From positions 1-44,704 of the forward strand of contig SHLT01000008.1 in assembly GCA_004282875.1 (NCBI GenBank): a stretch of 44,704 nucleotides of DNA, given 5' to 3'. The stretch is from Chromatiales bacterium. GTDB taxonomy: Bacteria > Pseudomonadota > Gammaproteobacteria > Steroidobacterales > Woeseiaceae. The notes under the pieces are model-generated. The model saw nothing but the letters and a program-made list of their open reading frames with translations, had not been told where the DNA came from and did not search any database. Both the position numbers and the translations under genes were made by a program. This document shows, one piece after another, positions 17,367 through 26,647 of this stretch; the first letter of the stretch is position 1; each line of letters starts with the position of its first letter.

Positions 17367-17388
17367 AAATGTGACGCGGTTCACGTAA
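17367..17388. promoter_or_regulatory. CRP/Clp-family binding site
   Basis: AAATGTGACGCGGTTCACGTAA contains TGTGA-N6-TCACG, matching nine of ten core positions of the CRP consensus, with AT-rich flanks. It lies about 80 nt upstream of the propeller cyclase start, in the 129-bp gap after the EAL gene. It therefore suggests a second, internal promoter for the cyclase-protease pair. The regulator could be a cAMP- or c-di-GMP-responsive CRP-family protein (CRP, Vfr or Clp). Confidence 0.5.
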
Positions 17389-17409
17389 TGGGTCGGTTAA
17401 ATTGCCGGG

Positions 17410-19299
17410 TTAGGCGCTTTTCGGGTTGGTTTTCTGCAGCAGCGCCGCAAACGAGTCGGGGGGAACCGCCTTTGAGACGAGAAAGCCCTGGAAAGCGTCG
17501 CAGTTCATGGTGCGCAGCGCGGACAGCTGCTCCTGCGTCTCCACTCCTTCGGCGACAACCTGGAGATTCAGGCGCTGCGCCAGCGCCACCATCGCCGAGA
17601 CCAGGGCGGCATCTTTTGCGTTTTCGACAAGGCCGGTTACATAGGATTGGTCGATCTTGAGGACATCGACGGGCAGTTCCCGCAGGTAGGCGATGGCAGA
17701 ATCGCCAGTACCGAAATCGTCGATTGACAGGCGTATACCCAGAATCTTGAGTTCTTGCAGCTGCTCGACGACCTCAAAGTCCCCGGACAGAACACCGCGC
17801 TCGCTGAGTTCAAGCTCCAGCGAGCCCGAATCGATGTCGTGCTTGCTCAGAATACGTTTGACCGTCGGCACGAAATCGCCGCTCATGAGCTGTACTCTTG
17901 CTACGTTAACGCACATGTGCGGCAGGTGGATGCCGGCATCACGCCATTCAGTGAGCTGTTTGCAAGCGCGATCCAGCACGAATTCGCCGATGCGATTCAT
18001 AAGCCCACACTCTTCCGCGACGGGCACAAATTCGGAGGGCGGAATGTAACTGCCATCAGGCTGCTGCCAGCGCAATAGCGCCTCCGCGGCAAAAACGCGA
18101 CTATCTGCCACTGCCGTGATCGGCTGGAATGCGAGGCTCAGCTCGTGACGGTCCAGGGCCTCGTGCAGCATGTGTTCGAGCTTGAGTTTGCGTGCCGCGG
18201 CTGCGTCGGTCTCGGCACAATAGTATTTGAAGCCGCCGCCACGGCTCTGCGCGTCCCGCATGGCGTTGTCCGCCCTTTGCAGCAGACTGTCGACGTCGTC
18301 TGCATCCTGCGGGTACAGCGCGACACCCTGACAGGAGGACAATGAGACGGTCTGACCGGCAATCTGAATCGGCTGCGCCAGCCGGTCAAGAAGAAGCTGC
18401 TGGAGATGTCCAAGGTCGTCCTGCTTGCCCGAGGTCGTGACCATGATTGCAAAACGGAAGTGATCGATACTGGCAACCGCCGCCGTGCGCAGGCGTTGCG
18501 TTTCCGCGGGTGGCGGTCCGAGTTCGCCCAGGCATTCAGTCAGGACCCGGCCAAGTTCGGTCAGAATCATGTCCGCCCGCTCCTGCCCCATTGCCTCGAT
18601 TACCAGGCGGAAGCGATTGAAGCCGATCACGATGACAGCCAGCGCGTTCCCGTCTCGATGCACGGCTCCCATGCTTCGCCGTATAAGTTCGACAAATTTC
18701 TTCTTGTTGGGCAGCCCGGTTACCGGCTCGAACGACTCTCCGCGTCGGAGGCGCTGGCGCGCTTCGTCGGCCACGGCCAGTGCCTTCTGCAGTGATTCCT
18801 GGCCTTCGAGGAACTTCGCCCTCAGTGAGCGCGCGCCAACCGCGTACTTGACGCGACGACTGATCATTGCCCACTCAAACGGCTTGCGGATTACGTCATA
18901 CGGGTCACTTTCCAATGCTGCACTGAGTTCTCGTGAGCTGGAACACATGACAAAGATCGGGATACTGAGGTCTTGGGCGTCGAGCAAGTCGCAATACAAC
19001 GGCTGACCCGACTCGGCCACCATACCGGCTTCGACGATAACGACATCAGGCTGTGCACTGCGCACGCGCTCAACGGCGCCTGCCGGATCCGACACGACTG
19101 CCGTCTTGACATCGCGCTGATGCAACCATCTGGGTGCCCATTTTGCTGTGTCAGAATTCCTGCTGAACAGCATTGCTGAACCGCCAAGCTCGCGCAGCTC
19201 TTCATTGGCGGCCGACGCCGGCATCGACAGCTTCTTGATCGACCGTGTCAGGTCAAGGCTGTCCTGCGTAACAGGCTGTTTATTGCCCGATTCACTCAC
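17410..19299 (-). CDS. Pseudo-receiver/degenerate GGDEF/EAL phosphodiesterase
   Basis: The 629-residue cytoplasmic protein has three parts. Residues about 41-150 are a receiver-like domain in which the phospho-acceptor Asp appears as Glu (VVIVEAGMV); the conserved Lys remains in VIRKPFEW. The GGDEF domain is degenerate (SIDHFRFA in place of GGDEF), so cyclase activity is unlikely. The EAL domain keeps all expected catalytic residues: EALLRW, the Asn in CVNVARVQ, LELELSE, DDFGTG, KID, AEGVET and QGFLVSKAVP. It is probably an active c-di-GMP phosphodiesterase locked in a phosphorylation-mimic state or controlled by protein contact. Its start overlaps the previous gene by four bases. Confidence 0.92.
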   Translation of the reverse strand: MSESGNKQPVTQDSLDLTRSIKKLSMPASAANEELRELGGSAMLFSRNSDTAKWAPRWLHQRDVKTAVVSDPAGAVERVRSAQPDVVIVEAGMVAESGQPLYCDLLDAQDLSIPIFVMCSSSRELSAALESDPYDVIRKPFEWAMISRRVKYAVGARSLRAKFLEGQESLQKALAVADEARQRLRRGESFEPVTGLPNKKKFVELIRRSMGAVHRDGNALAVIVIGFNRFRLVIEAMGQERADMILTELGRVLTECLGELGPPPAETQRLRTAAVASIDHFRFAIMVTTSGKQDDLGHLQQLLLDRLAQPIQIAGQTVSLSSCQGVALYPQDADDVDSLLQRADNAMRDAQSRGGGFKYYCAETDAAAARKLKLEHMLHEALDRHELSLAFQPITAVADSRVFAAEALLRWQQPDGSYIPPSEFVPVAEECGLMNRIGEFVLDRACKQLTEWRDAGIHLPHMCVNVARVQLMSGDFVPTVKRILSKHDIDSGSLELELSERGVLSGDFEVVEQLQELKILGIRLSIDDFGTGDSAIAYLRELPVDVLKIDQSYVTGLVENAKDAALVSAMVALAQRLNLQVVAEGVETQEQLSALRTMNCDAFQGFLVSKAVPPDSFAALLQKTNPKSA

Positions 19300-20987
19300 G
19301 ACCCAATGGCCCTCTTCTGATTAGCAAGAAACTCGCGCATTTGTGGGGCCGTAAGGGGCTTGGAGAAAAGGAATCCCTCGAGGAAATCGCAGCCGTGCTG
19401 TTGCAAGAGCTCTGCCTGACCCGTTGTTTCCACGCCCTCTGCTGCGGCGGTCAGACCGAGCGCATGGGCGCTCGATATGGCCGCAGCGCATGCCGCAAGG
19501 TCTCTCTCACAGGTTTCCAGGCTATTGACGAGAGAGATATCGATCTTGATGCCGTCGACAGGACTGTGAGCGAACTGGGCGAGTGAACAGGCGCCGGTAC
19601 CGAAATTATCAACAATGAAACTAACGCCCAGCGCATGTAGCGCGTCCATCGCCCGGTACCCTACGACCGCGTCCCGGCCCAGCATCTTTTCCGTGATTTC
19701 AAGGTCTATAGAGGACGGTTGGACCCCGACCTGTAGCATCAGTGCTGCCATCCGGGGCGCGATTTCCACCCTTGAAAATTCTTGCATCGACAGGTTTACC
19801 GACAGCCGCAGTTCCGGCTGGCCGCCATCCTGCCATGATTTGAGCTGGTCGAAACTCTCGCGCAGCACCCACTCGCCGATGGGCACGATCAACCCTGTTC
19901 GCTCTGCAAGGCCGATAACCTTGCTGGTCGAATGCGCGCCCATCACCGACTCGGGCCAGCGCAGGAGCGCCTCGACGGCACGCACCTCGCCCGTCGCGGC
20001 GTCAACAATCGGCAGGTAGTTGAGGGCGAATGCACCGCGATCCAGAGCGGACCTGAGCTCCACCTCAAGGTCCTGCCGTTGCAGAGTGCGGAGCTTGACT
20101 GTGCCGCTATGAAACCTGACCTCGCCAGCCTCGCCGGTCCGTGCTTCTTCTGTCGCCGCATTGGCATTTTGGAACAATGTCGGTGCATCGGAACCATCCT
20201 GGGGAAACAGACCGATACCCGCATGTACCCGGGCACGATAGGTCTTACCGCCAATCTCCACTGGCGCCTGCAGCGCCAGCGTCAGCCGCTCGGCTACGGC
20301 CTCGGCGTCCGTGCCGTTTTCTATCGCGGGAAGGATTACCGCGAAGCGCTGGAAATCGGTCCGCGCCACCACGGAGCGACGCTCATAATCTTCGTCCCGG
20401 TCCGAATTTGCGCCGCGCAGTTCATAGGCAAGACGCACACCGAGCTCTTGCAGGATCTCATCGTAATGAGCCGTACTAACCGAGCCCTGGCGCAAACCAA
20501 AGCCTTCGAAATGGCAACAAATGACCGCGCTGCGGCCTTCGCACAGACGCTGATGCTCCACGATCTTTTCAAGTTCGGTGAGGAAATACTCGCGGTTCGG
20601 CAGCGCGGTCGCATCGTCGACGTAAGCAAGATGCTTCAGCTTGCTCAGCGCCTCTCGCTTCCGCGACGTGTCCCGGGCTACGAGGAGTACGCGGTCACGA
20701 CCCTGGGCAATGTAAGTGAACTCGGCGGTCCTGCCGTTATCATCGAGGTTGAGTTCTTCGCTGAAAAACCGGCGATCGCGGAGTACCCGGCGCAGGTTGT
20801 CACAGATTCGGGAACACACCGTTTCCGACCAGAGCGCGTCAATTGACTCATTCGGCTCAACGTCAGCCGATGAATGCAGAACGGTGCAAACCTTGCCGTC
20901 CCCGGATAGAACCAGGGCCATTTCCTTGACCGCCAGTCCCTGGGTTTCAGAGCCCGCCAGCCAGTTGGTTGCGATGAGATTGGTCAT
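19296..20987 (-). CDS. GGDEF/EAL protein with changes in both catalytic domains
   Basis: The 563-residue cytoplasmic protein has an N-terminal PAS-like region (to about residue 115), a degenerate GGDEF domain (RTDFQRFAVI at the signature position) and an EAL domain. The EAL part keeps EALLRW, SVNLSMQEF, LEITE and KID. However, it has DNFGTG in place of DDFGTG and LEGF in place of the usual QGF/QGY. These changes affect a metal ligand and a conserved Gln, so it may be a c-di-GMP-binding or partner protein and not an efficient enzyme. It is the first gene of the minus-strand c-di-GMP block and overlaps the next gene by four bases. Confidence 0.9.
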   Translation of the reverse strand: MTNLIATNWLAGSETQGLAVKEMALVLSGDGKVCTVLHSSADVEPNESIDALWSETVCSRICDNLRRVLRDRRFFSEELNLDDNGRTAEFTYIAQGRDRVLLVARDTSRKREALSKLKHLAYVDDATALPNREYFLTELEKIVEHQRLCEGRSAVICCHFEGFGLRQGSVSTAHYDEILQELGVRLAYELRGANSDRDEDYERRSVVARTDFQRFAVILPAIENGTDAEAVAERLTLALQAPVEIGGKTYRARVHAGIGLFPQDGSDAPTLFQNANAATEEARTGEAGEVRFHSGTVKLRTLQRQDLEVELRSALDRGAFALNYLPIVDAATGEVRAVEALLRWPESVMGAHSTSKVIGLAERTGLIVPIGEWVLRESFDQLKSWQDGGQPELRLSVNLSMQEFSRVEIAPRMAALMLQVGVQPSSIDLEITEKMLGRDAVVGYRAMDALHALGVSFIVDNFGTGACSLAQFAHSPVDGIKIDISLVNSLETCERDLAACAAAISSAHALGLTAAAEGVETTGQAELLQQHGCDFLEGFLFSKPLTAPQMREFLANQKRAIGS

Positions 20988-21038
20988 CGGTGACCCGTAT
21001 CCTGATCCTTTGTTGTGCGTTCGCTATGTTTCACCGGA

Positions 21039-21068
21039 ATTATGTACCGGTTAATAGCGCGAAGTCAT
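21039..21068 (-). promoter_or_regulatory. Candidate promoter of the c-di-GMP block
   Basis: On the minus strand ATGACT (21068-21063) and CATAAT (21044-21039) are spaced by 18 bp and lie about 50 nt before the first gene. The -10 box is good and the -35 box is moderate. An imperfect inverted repeat, ACCGG/CCGGT, surrounds the -10 box. Confidence 0.3.
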
Positions 21069-21141
21069 AAGCAAAGCACCAGAATGAGACGGGGTTCAAA
21101 CAATTGCCGCAAAAACCGCGGCACCGTTGGCGCCCGGCTGG

Positions 21142-22056
21142 TCAGTGGTCGGCGCAGCCGTCCACATCGACCTCGATCGTCGAGTGGCCGATGCCGTATT
21201 CCTGCTGCAGGAAGTCTTTCACGCCTCTCACCACGACCGATTGGCTGGCCACATTATCGCCAAGGGCCACGTGCATCGTCAGCATCAGTTGCTGCGGCGT
21301 CAGGCCCCACACGTGGACATGATGGATCCCGTTCACGCCGGGAACATTGGCCACGATTCGCTCCTGCATATCTGCAACATCGAGCCAGTCGGGCGCTCCC
21401 TCGAGCAGTACATGGGCGCTGCGCTTAACCAGCGACCAGGCACTTCGCAGGATCAACATCGCTACCGCTACGGACAGGATCGGGTCGATCAGCGTCCAGC
21501 CGGTATAGATGATGATGATCGCGGCGACGATCGCCGCCACAGAGCCAAGAAGATCGCCCGCAACATGCAGCGCGGCGCCCCGGATGTTCAGATTCTCCTG
21601 GTCGCCGGAGTGCAAAACGGCAAAGGCAATGATATTCACGACGAGCCCGGCCGCGGCTACGACCAGCATAGTCTCGCCCAGGATATCCCTGGGCGAAATA
21701 AATCGCTGGATGGCCTCAAAGAGTATCCAGCCGACGATGAACAGCAAGCTTAGACCGTTGACGAAAGCCGCCAGGATCTGGAAGCGCTGATACCCGTAGG
21801 TCAGGTTCCCGCCGGGGGGACGCTTGCTCACGTGGAATGCCGCGGCAGCAAGCGCCAGGGCCATTGTGTCAGTCAGCATGTGACCGGCGTCGGCAAGCAG
21901 GGCAAGTGATCCGGACAGGATGCCGCCGATCACCTCGACGAACATGAACACGCCCGTCAGGACAAGCGCAATCATCACGCGCTTCAGATTACTTTCGTCC
22001 GCCTCATGAACATGCGCATGACTGTGGTCATCGTGGTCGTGGTGGTCGTGCCCCAT
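21142..22056 (-). CDS. CDF-family metal cation exporter (CzcD/ZitB type)
   Basis: The 304-residue inner-membrane metal/proton antiporter starts with a histidine-rich stretch (MGHDHHDHDDHSHAHVH), typical of zinc exporters. The metal site motifs DAGHMLTD in TM2 and HVAGDLLGS in TM5 are present. The cytoplasmic C-terminal domain contains GIHHVHVWGLTP. It probably exports Zn(II), possibly Co or Cd, to the periplasm. It lies two bases after the M20 peptidase gene and is third in the sstT operon. A link between a metallopeptidase and a metal exporter may be incidental. Confidence 0.93.
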   Translation of the reverse strand: MGHDHHDHDDHSHAHVHEADESNLKRVMIALVLTGVFMFVEVIGGILSGSLALLADAGHMLTDTMALALAAAAFHVSKRPPGGNLTYGYQRFQILAAFVNGLSLLFIVGWILFEAIQRFISPRDILGETMLVVAAAGLVVNIIAFAVLHSGDQENLNIRGAALHVAGDLLGSVAAIVAAIIIIYTGWTLIDPILSVAVAMLILRSAWSLVKRSAHVLLEGAPDWLDVADMQERIVANVPGVNGIHHVHVWGLTPQQLMLTMHVALGDNVASQSVVVRGVKDFLQQEYGIGHSTIEVDVDGCADH

Positions 22057-22058
22057 CG

Positions 22059-23381
22059 TCAGTCGTTCTCGCTGGTTCCGCTGAGACGATACATGAGAAT
22101 AGCGGCACGTTTGATAGCGAGCGGCATCGACGTGAGATCAATCCGTTCATTGGGTGTATGGCCACCTCTGCCCAGCGGACCGAGCCCGGCTATCGCATCG
22201 GTGTACGGCGACACAAACGAGACATCCGCTGCGCCGCGACGGGAAGGATCGAGTTCCTGCATGGGACCGCGGCCAAGCGCCATATTGATCTCTGACAACA
22301 CCCTCAGGACGCCACGATTGCCCTCGCTGGGAAACATCGGTGGATAGCCTTCCCTGAATTCGATGGTCGCCGTGGTGTGCGGCAGGTTCCTGGCGACGAC
22401 GGCACGCATCGCCGCCTGCGCCCGCTCCAGCTGAGCCAGCGAAATCGTTCGAATCCCGCCGTGGACGATCGCAATATTGGGCACGACATTGGTCTTGCCA
22501 AAAGTCTTGCCGCGGTTCTGCGACGGGTCGTAGTCAACCGTGGTGCCGCCCTGAATCGTGCCGGCATTGAAAGTCAGGTGTTCCTCGCCACGCACTTCTT
22601 CGTAGAACGCGTTGAGAATGCGCGACGCTTCGAATATCGCACCGGCACCGACATTCTCGCGAAAAATGCCCGAGGAGTGCGCCTGCCTGCCTTCTACCGT
22701 CAGGAGCCAGCCGGAGGAGCTGCGGCGCGCAATCGTGCCCCAGTCGCTGTCGTCAAACCGGACAGCACCCTCGAAGCCCAGGCCGTAATCTGCCCATTTG
22801 CCGGCTTCGATCAGTCCTCTGCGAGACACGTCCAGCGGCCTGCCGGTCTTTTCTTCCTCACCGGTATACGCCACAACCACTGGAATATCGTCGAGCGCAC
22901 CGATTTCCTGCAGCGCCTTGAGCGCGTAAATGATGACGGCGTTGCCGCCCTTCATATCGTCAACACCCGGGCCCGTTGCCACATCGCCTTCTCGTACAAA
23001 GCCCTGGAAGTCGTCGTCGGCTTCAAACACCGTATCAAGGTGCCCGATCATGACGAACTTCTTGCCCGAGCCCGTCGCCTTGCGGCCAAAAACGTGGCCG
23101 GCACGATCCATCTCGGGCGGCAGCTCCACCCACTCGACCTCGAAACCCAGCCCCTCGAGCTCGCGCCGCATCACGTCGCCGACACGACGCACGCCGGCAT
23201 GGTTCATCGTGCCGCTCGAAATATTGACGGTTTCTTCCAGCAAGGCGATTGCATCCTCGCTGTGGGCATCAATCCACTCGACCATGCGCTGCTCGTTGGC
23301 ATCGAGTGAATCTGCAACGGCCGGAAGCGCGAAACACAGACAGGTCATCAGTAAAAAGTATTTCTTCATGACATTGCTCAT
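22059..23381 (-). CDS. Exported M20-family zinc metallopeptidase
   Basis: The 440-residue protein starts at ATG 23381, overlapping the sstT stop (ATGA); ATG 23369 (MKKYFLL) is an alternative. The signal peptide ends near PAVADS. The M20 metal-binding sequences are all visible: [26 protein letters not shown] with the catalytic Glu, and the C-terminal [10 protein letters not shown]. The lid/dimerisation domain contains [10 protein letters not shown]. It resembles the CPDG2/carboxypeptidase-like branch that removes C-terminal amino acids. It should work in the periplasm and feed free amino acids to the neighbouring SstT importer. A longer upstream reading frame overlaps sstT and is not used. Confidence 0.92.
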   Translation of the reverse strand: MSNVMKKYFLLMTCLCFALPAVADSLDANEQRMVEWIDAHSEDAIALLEETVNISSGTMNHAGVRRVGDVMRRELEGLGFEVEWVELPPEMDRAGHVFGRKATGSGKKFVMIGHLDTVFEADDDFQGFVREGDVATGPGVDDMKGGNAVIIYALKALQEIGALDDIPVVVAYTGEEEKTGRPLDVSRRGLIEAGKWADYGLGFEGAVRFDDSDWGTIARRSSSGWLLTVEGRQAHSSGIFRENVGAGAIFEASRILNAFYEEVRGEEHLTFNAGTIQGGTTVDYDPSQNRGKTFGKTNVVPNIAIVHGGIRTISLAQLERAQAAMRAVVARNLPHTTATIEFREGYPPMFPSEGNRGVLRVLSEINMALGRGPMQELDPSRRGAADVSFVSPYTDAIAGLGPLGRGGHTPNERIDLTSMPLAIKRAAILMYRLSGTSEND

Positions 23382-24583
23382 TCGGACTTCTGCGCCACCG
23401 CCGCGGTAAACACGACGTCTGTTGAACTGTTCAGTGCGGTCTCCGCCGAGTCCTGGAGAACGCTGATGACAAACCCGACCGCAACAACCTGCATCGCTAC
23501 ATCGTTCGATATTCCGAACAGCCCGCATGCCAGCGGGATAAGCAGCAACGAACCGCCGGGAACACCGGAAGCGCCGCACGCTGACAGCGCCGCGACCACG
23601 CTGAGCAACAGAGCTGTGGGAATATCGACGCTAATGCCGAGCGTATGCACAGCGGCCAGCGTCAGGACTGTAATCGTAATAGCCGCGCCACCCATATTGA
23701 TGGTTGCGCCCAGGGGAATCGAGACAGCGTAGGTGTCTTCTTCGAGGTCGAGACGCTCGCACAGCGCGAGATTGACCGGAATATTTGCCGCCGAACTGCG
23801 CGTGAAAAACGCGACCATGCCGCTCTCTCGTAAAGCCGTGAAGACGATGGGATAGGGATTCTTCCGCGTCTTGACCCAGACGATCAGAGGATTGGCGAGC
23901 AGCGCGACCGCGAGCATGCAGCCGAGCAGGATTGTCAGTATGCGCGCATAACCGCCCAGCACGCTCAGCCCGTTCTCAGCAAGATTTCCGGCGACCAGGC
24001 CGAAAATGCCGATCGGTGCCAACCGGATGACGACGCGCACGATCTTGGTAACCGCATCGGAGAGATCGTGCAGTGCCCTCCTCGTCGATTCCGCTGCATG
24101 ATGCAGAAACACGCCGAGCAGCACGCCCCACACGAGGATGCCGATGTAGTTGGCAGTCAGCATCGCATTGATCGGGTTGTCGACGAGTTTGAACAAGAGG
24201 GTCTCGAGGACTTCCGTGATGCCCTGGGGCGCATTCTGACTGACGTCGGTCACCTGCAGCGCGAGAGTTGTCGGGAACAGCGAACTCGCGATGACGGCGA
24301 GCAACGCGGCGACGACCGTACCGGCGAGATACATGATTACGATCGGTCGCATTTGCGACGTATGACTTGCTTTACGGTTGGCAATGGCCGAAGCAACCAG
24401 CACAAGAACAAGAACCGGTGCGACCGCCTTCAGTGCGGAGACAAACAGACTGCCCAGCAGCATTGAGGATGTGGCCATCCCCGGCGAAACCAGCGCAAGG
24501 CCGACGCCGAGAACGATACCGATGGCGATTTGCAGCACGAGGCTGCCCGAGGCGATGCGGTTGAACAGAGTTTGTGTAGTCAT
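23378..24583 (-). CDS. sstT: Sodium-coupled serine/threonine transporter SstT
   Basis: The 401-residue inner-membrane DAACS-family symporter imports serine and threonine with Na+. The SstT signatures are present: [17 protein letters not shown] at the N-terminus, the serine-rich hairpin [11 protein letters not shown], the NMGGAAITI motif in TM7 and [13 protein letters not shown] near TM8. The length is close to E. coli SstT (414). It heads a tight operon with the M20 peptidase and the metal exporter. A promoter (TTGTCC-18-TAGTAT, -10 at 24597-24592) lies right after the upstream terminator and would give an almost leaderless mRNA. Confidence 0.95.
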   Translation of the reverse strand: MTTQTLFNRIASGSLVLQIAIGIVLGVGLALVSPGMATSSMLLGSLFVSALKAVAPVLVLVLVASAIANRKASHTSQMRPIVIMYLAGTVVAALLAVIASSLFPTTLALQVTDVSQNAPQGITEVLETLLFKLVDNPINAMLTANYIGILVWGVLLGVFLHHAAESTRRALHDLSDAVTKIVRVVIRLAPIGIFGLVAGNLAENGLSVLGGYARILTILLGCMLAVALLANPLIVWVKTRKNPYPIVFTALRESGMVAFFTRSSAANIPVNLALCERLDLEEDTYAVSIPLGATINMGGAAITITVLTLAAVHTLGISVDIPTALLLSVVAALSACGASGVPGGSLLLIPLACGLFGISNDVAMQVVAVGFVISVLQDSAETALNSSTDVVFTAAVAQKSE

Positions 24584-24619
24584 GGCGACCGATACTAGCG
24601 GACTGTGAATCGCGTGGAC

Positions 24620-24652
24620 AAAAAAAAGCGGCTTCTTGCGAAACCGCTTTTT
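24620..24652 (-). terminator. Strong intrinsic terminator
   Basis: On the minus strand GCGGTTTC and GAAGCCGC form an 8-bp stem (one G-T pair) closed by a GCAA tetraloop. It is extended by A/T pairs and followed by eight T residues. It lies 37 nt before the sstT start, so it ends a transcript that begins upstream of sstT. On the plus strand it also ends in five T residues and could act in both directions. Confidence 0.85.
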
Positions 24653-24766
24653 CCAAACCTACGCTAGCACGTGGTCCTGGCCCCCTGAATCCCCCGCCAA
24701 GTCGTACCTGAAGGTATCTATCTTCGGCAACGCAATCCATCTGTTGTGGAAAGACTACGCTTGCTG
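24620..24766 (-). ncRNA. Candidate structured small RNA or sstT attenuator leader
   Basis: On the minus strand a perfect TTGACA -35 box (24801-24796) and a weak -10 box (GAATTT, 24778-24773) predict a start near 24766. The transcript would be about 147 nt. Three hairpins can be drawn. The first begins near 24728 (GCC-AAG ... TACC-UUCA-GGUA ... CUU-GGC). The second is CCA-CCACG/CGUAGG-UGG with GGA in an internal loop. The third is the strong terminator at 24620-24652. No convincing coding frame exists. It could be an independent sRNA or a transcription attenuator in the sstT leader. It does not match 6S, tmRNA, SRP RNA or RNase P RNA by eye. Confidence 0.45.
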
Positions 24767-24979
24767 AGTGGAAAATTCGCAGAAATATCGCGTATTGTCA
24801 ATCCTTTAGGCGGTTTTATTATAACGCAGCCACAATGTTGTTGTTTTTGTGGCACATATGCAACAAAGCGACCAGGTGCGCTTTGTGTGCAAAATCAAGG
24901 CTTAACCCGCGAAATCGGGCGGTTCTCCATTTGCGGCACGCGGATGGTATCGTGTGCCGCCTGTTTATTCGGACAAGGT

Positions 24980-26647
24980 ATGACTGTGACAAAATCCCGA
25001 TTCCCGGCCGTGCTGGCCCTGCTGACCATTGCCTGTGCGCCAGCCGGCGCCGCGACTGTGTGGCACAACATCAACGGCTACACCTCATCGACGGACGGCA
25101 TCGTTCGATTCTCCGTCCTCGTGATCGATGATGCCGGGCGCGTCGTCGCCACCGGCGAAAACGGGCTACTCGACGACTATGCCGATGCCGAGCGCATCGA
25201 TGGCCAGGGACGGTCACTACTGCCCGGCCTGATCGATGCGCACGCGCACGTCGCCGGGCTGGGCTTTCTCAAGACCAGCCTCGACCTCACCGGCACTCCA
25301 AGCGTCGAGGATGCCGTCGCCGCTATTCGCCAATACGCAGCCGACAAGCCAACGGTACGGTGGATCACCGGCCGCGGCTGGAACCAGGTCTTGTGGCCCG
25401 TACAGGCATTTCCGACCGCCGCACAAATAGACGCTGTCGTCGCCGATCGACCCGTCTGGCTGCGACGAATCGACGGACACGCCGGCTGGGCGAACAGCAA
25501 GGCGCTCGCACTGGCTGGCATTGACGACGACACGCCGGATCCCGTGGGCGGCAAGATCCTCCGCGACAACAACGGGCACGCGACGGGCGTCCTGATCGAT
25601 CGGGCAATGGACCTCGTGTCGGCCCAGGTGCCACAGCCCAACAAGGCGGAGAGTCGCGCCGCGATCAAGGCGGCGGTCGATACCCTGCTTGCGGAAGGCA
25701 TCACGGGAGTGCACGACGCCGGCATCAATATCGCCAATGCCGAAATCTACATGTCGATGGCCGACGATGGTGAGCTCGGCTTGCGCATCTACGCGATGAC
25801 GGGTGGTGCGGGCGAGGTCCTCGACGCGATTGGCAAGCCTATCCATGCCTACGGCAACGACCACCTCGAGATCGCATCGGTCAAGCTGTACACGGACGGC
25901 GCCCTCGGCAGCCGCGGTGCCGCCATGATCGAGCCGTACTCCGATGATCCCGAAAACCGGGGCCTGCCCTTCTGGACCCAGGAGGAGCTGAATGCCATGG
26001 TCGAAAAAGCCAACGGCATGGGCTTCCAGGTTGGCATTCACGCGATCGGCGATCTCGGCAATCGCATGGCGCTCGACGCCTTTGCCAGGGCCCAGGATGG
26101 CAAGCCCTCGCCGCTGCGTAACCGCATCGAACACTCACAGATTGTGACGCTCGACGACATACCGCGGTTCGCAGAACTCGGAATCGTTGCGTCGATGCAG
26201 GCCACGCACGCAACCAGCGACAAGAATATGGCCGAGGACCGGGTGGGCCCTGACCGGATTCTCGGTGGTTACGCCTGGCGCCGCATGCTCGATGCGGGTG
26301 TCGTCCTCGCGAACGGCTCAGATTTTCCAGTGGAACTGTCCAACCCGTTCCATGGGCTATACGCGTCCGTGACGCGCCAGGGACGCGATGGCGAGCCGGA
26401 TGGCGGATGGTACGCTGACCAGGCCCTGACCCGCGCCGAGGCACTGCACTCCTTTACCCTGGCGTCGGCGCATGCGGCCCGACAGGACGATCGCCTTGGC
26501 AGCCTCGAGCCCGGCAAGTGGGCCGACTTTATTATTATCGACCGCGACTATTTCACGATTCCGGCTGCAGAGATCGACGACATCGTGGTGCTCGAGACCT
26601 GGGTCGGCGGCGAGCAAGCCTATACACGGGAGGGAAGAACGGAGTGA
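24980..26647 (+). CDS. Exported amidohydrolase (YtcJ-like, amidohydrolase family 3)
   Basis: The 555-residue protein starts at ATG 24980 with a signal peptide (FPAVLALLTIACAPAGA). A cysteine in it makes a lipoprotein possible, although the lipobox is poor. Metal-site features of the YtcJ branch are seen: DAHAHVAGLGF (HxH), EGITGVHDAG, VKLYTDGALGSRGA, GIHAIGDLGNR, RNRIEHSQ and NGSDFPVE. Family members hydrolyse N-acyl or cyclic amide bonds; the substrate here is not determined. Periplasmic location is consistent with scavenging. Its stop overlaps the start of the metallo-beta-lactamase-fold gene, so the two are coupled. Confidence 0.9.
   Translation: MTVTKSRFPAVLALLTIACAPAGAATVWHNINGYTSSTDGIVRFSVLVIDDAGRVVATGENGLLDDYADAERIDGQGRSLLPGLIDAHAHVAGLGFLKTSLDLTGTPSVEDAVAAIRQYAADKPTVRWITGRGWNQVLWPVQAFPTAAQIDAVVADRPVWLRRIDGHAGWANSKALALAGIDDDTPDPVGGKILRDNNGHATGVLIDRAMDLVSAQVPQPNKAESRAAIKAAVDTLLAEGITGVHDAGINIANAEIYMSMADDGELGLRIYAMTGGAGEVLDAIGKPIHAYGNDHLEIASVKLYTDGALGSRGAAMIEPYSDDPENRGLPFWTQEELNAMVEKANGMGFQVGIHAIGDLGNRMALDAFARAQDGKPSPLRNRIEHSQIVTLDDIPRFAELGIVASMQATHATSDKNMAEDRVGPDRILGGYAWRRMLDAGVVLANGSDFPVELSNPFHGLYASVTRQGRDGEPDGGWYADQALTRAEALHSFTLASAHAARQDDRLGSLEPGKWADFIIIDRDYFTIPAAEIDDIVVLETWVGGEQAYTREGRTE

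Larger units (their letters stand above)
24584..24979. other. 396-bp intergenic region between sstT and the amidohydrolase gene
   Basis: The spacer separates divergent genes. It holds a candidate small RNA on the minus strand (24620-24766) with its own promoter and terminator, and a candidate sstT promoter at 24592-24615. On the plus strand TTGTCA (24795-24800), followed by an AT-rich stretch ending TATAAC near 24820-24825, may serve the amidohydrolase gene, with non-ideal 19-bp spacing. The AT-rich segment 24780-24860 is unlike the surrounding coding DNA. No additional protein gene is supported. Confidence 0.5.

Noticed and set aside
21100-21140. Terminator after the CDF exporter gene
   Set aside because: GCCGC/GCGGC forms only a 5-bp stem with an A-rich loop and no following T-run.
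22377-23309. 310-residue plus-strand open frame
   Set aside because: It is the reverse complement of the M20 peptidase gene and shows no domain.
23382-23579. N-terminal extension of the M20 peptidase
   Set aside because: It runs into sstT and precedes a clear signal peptide.
24372-24740. 122-residue minus-strand open frame over the sstT leader
   Set aside because: It runs through the strong terminator and into sstT in another frame and has no recognisable protein features; the RNA interpretation fits better.
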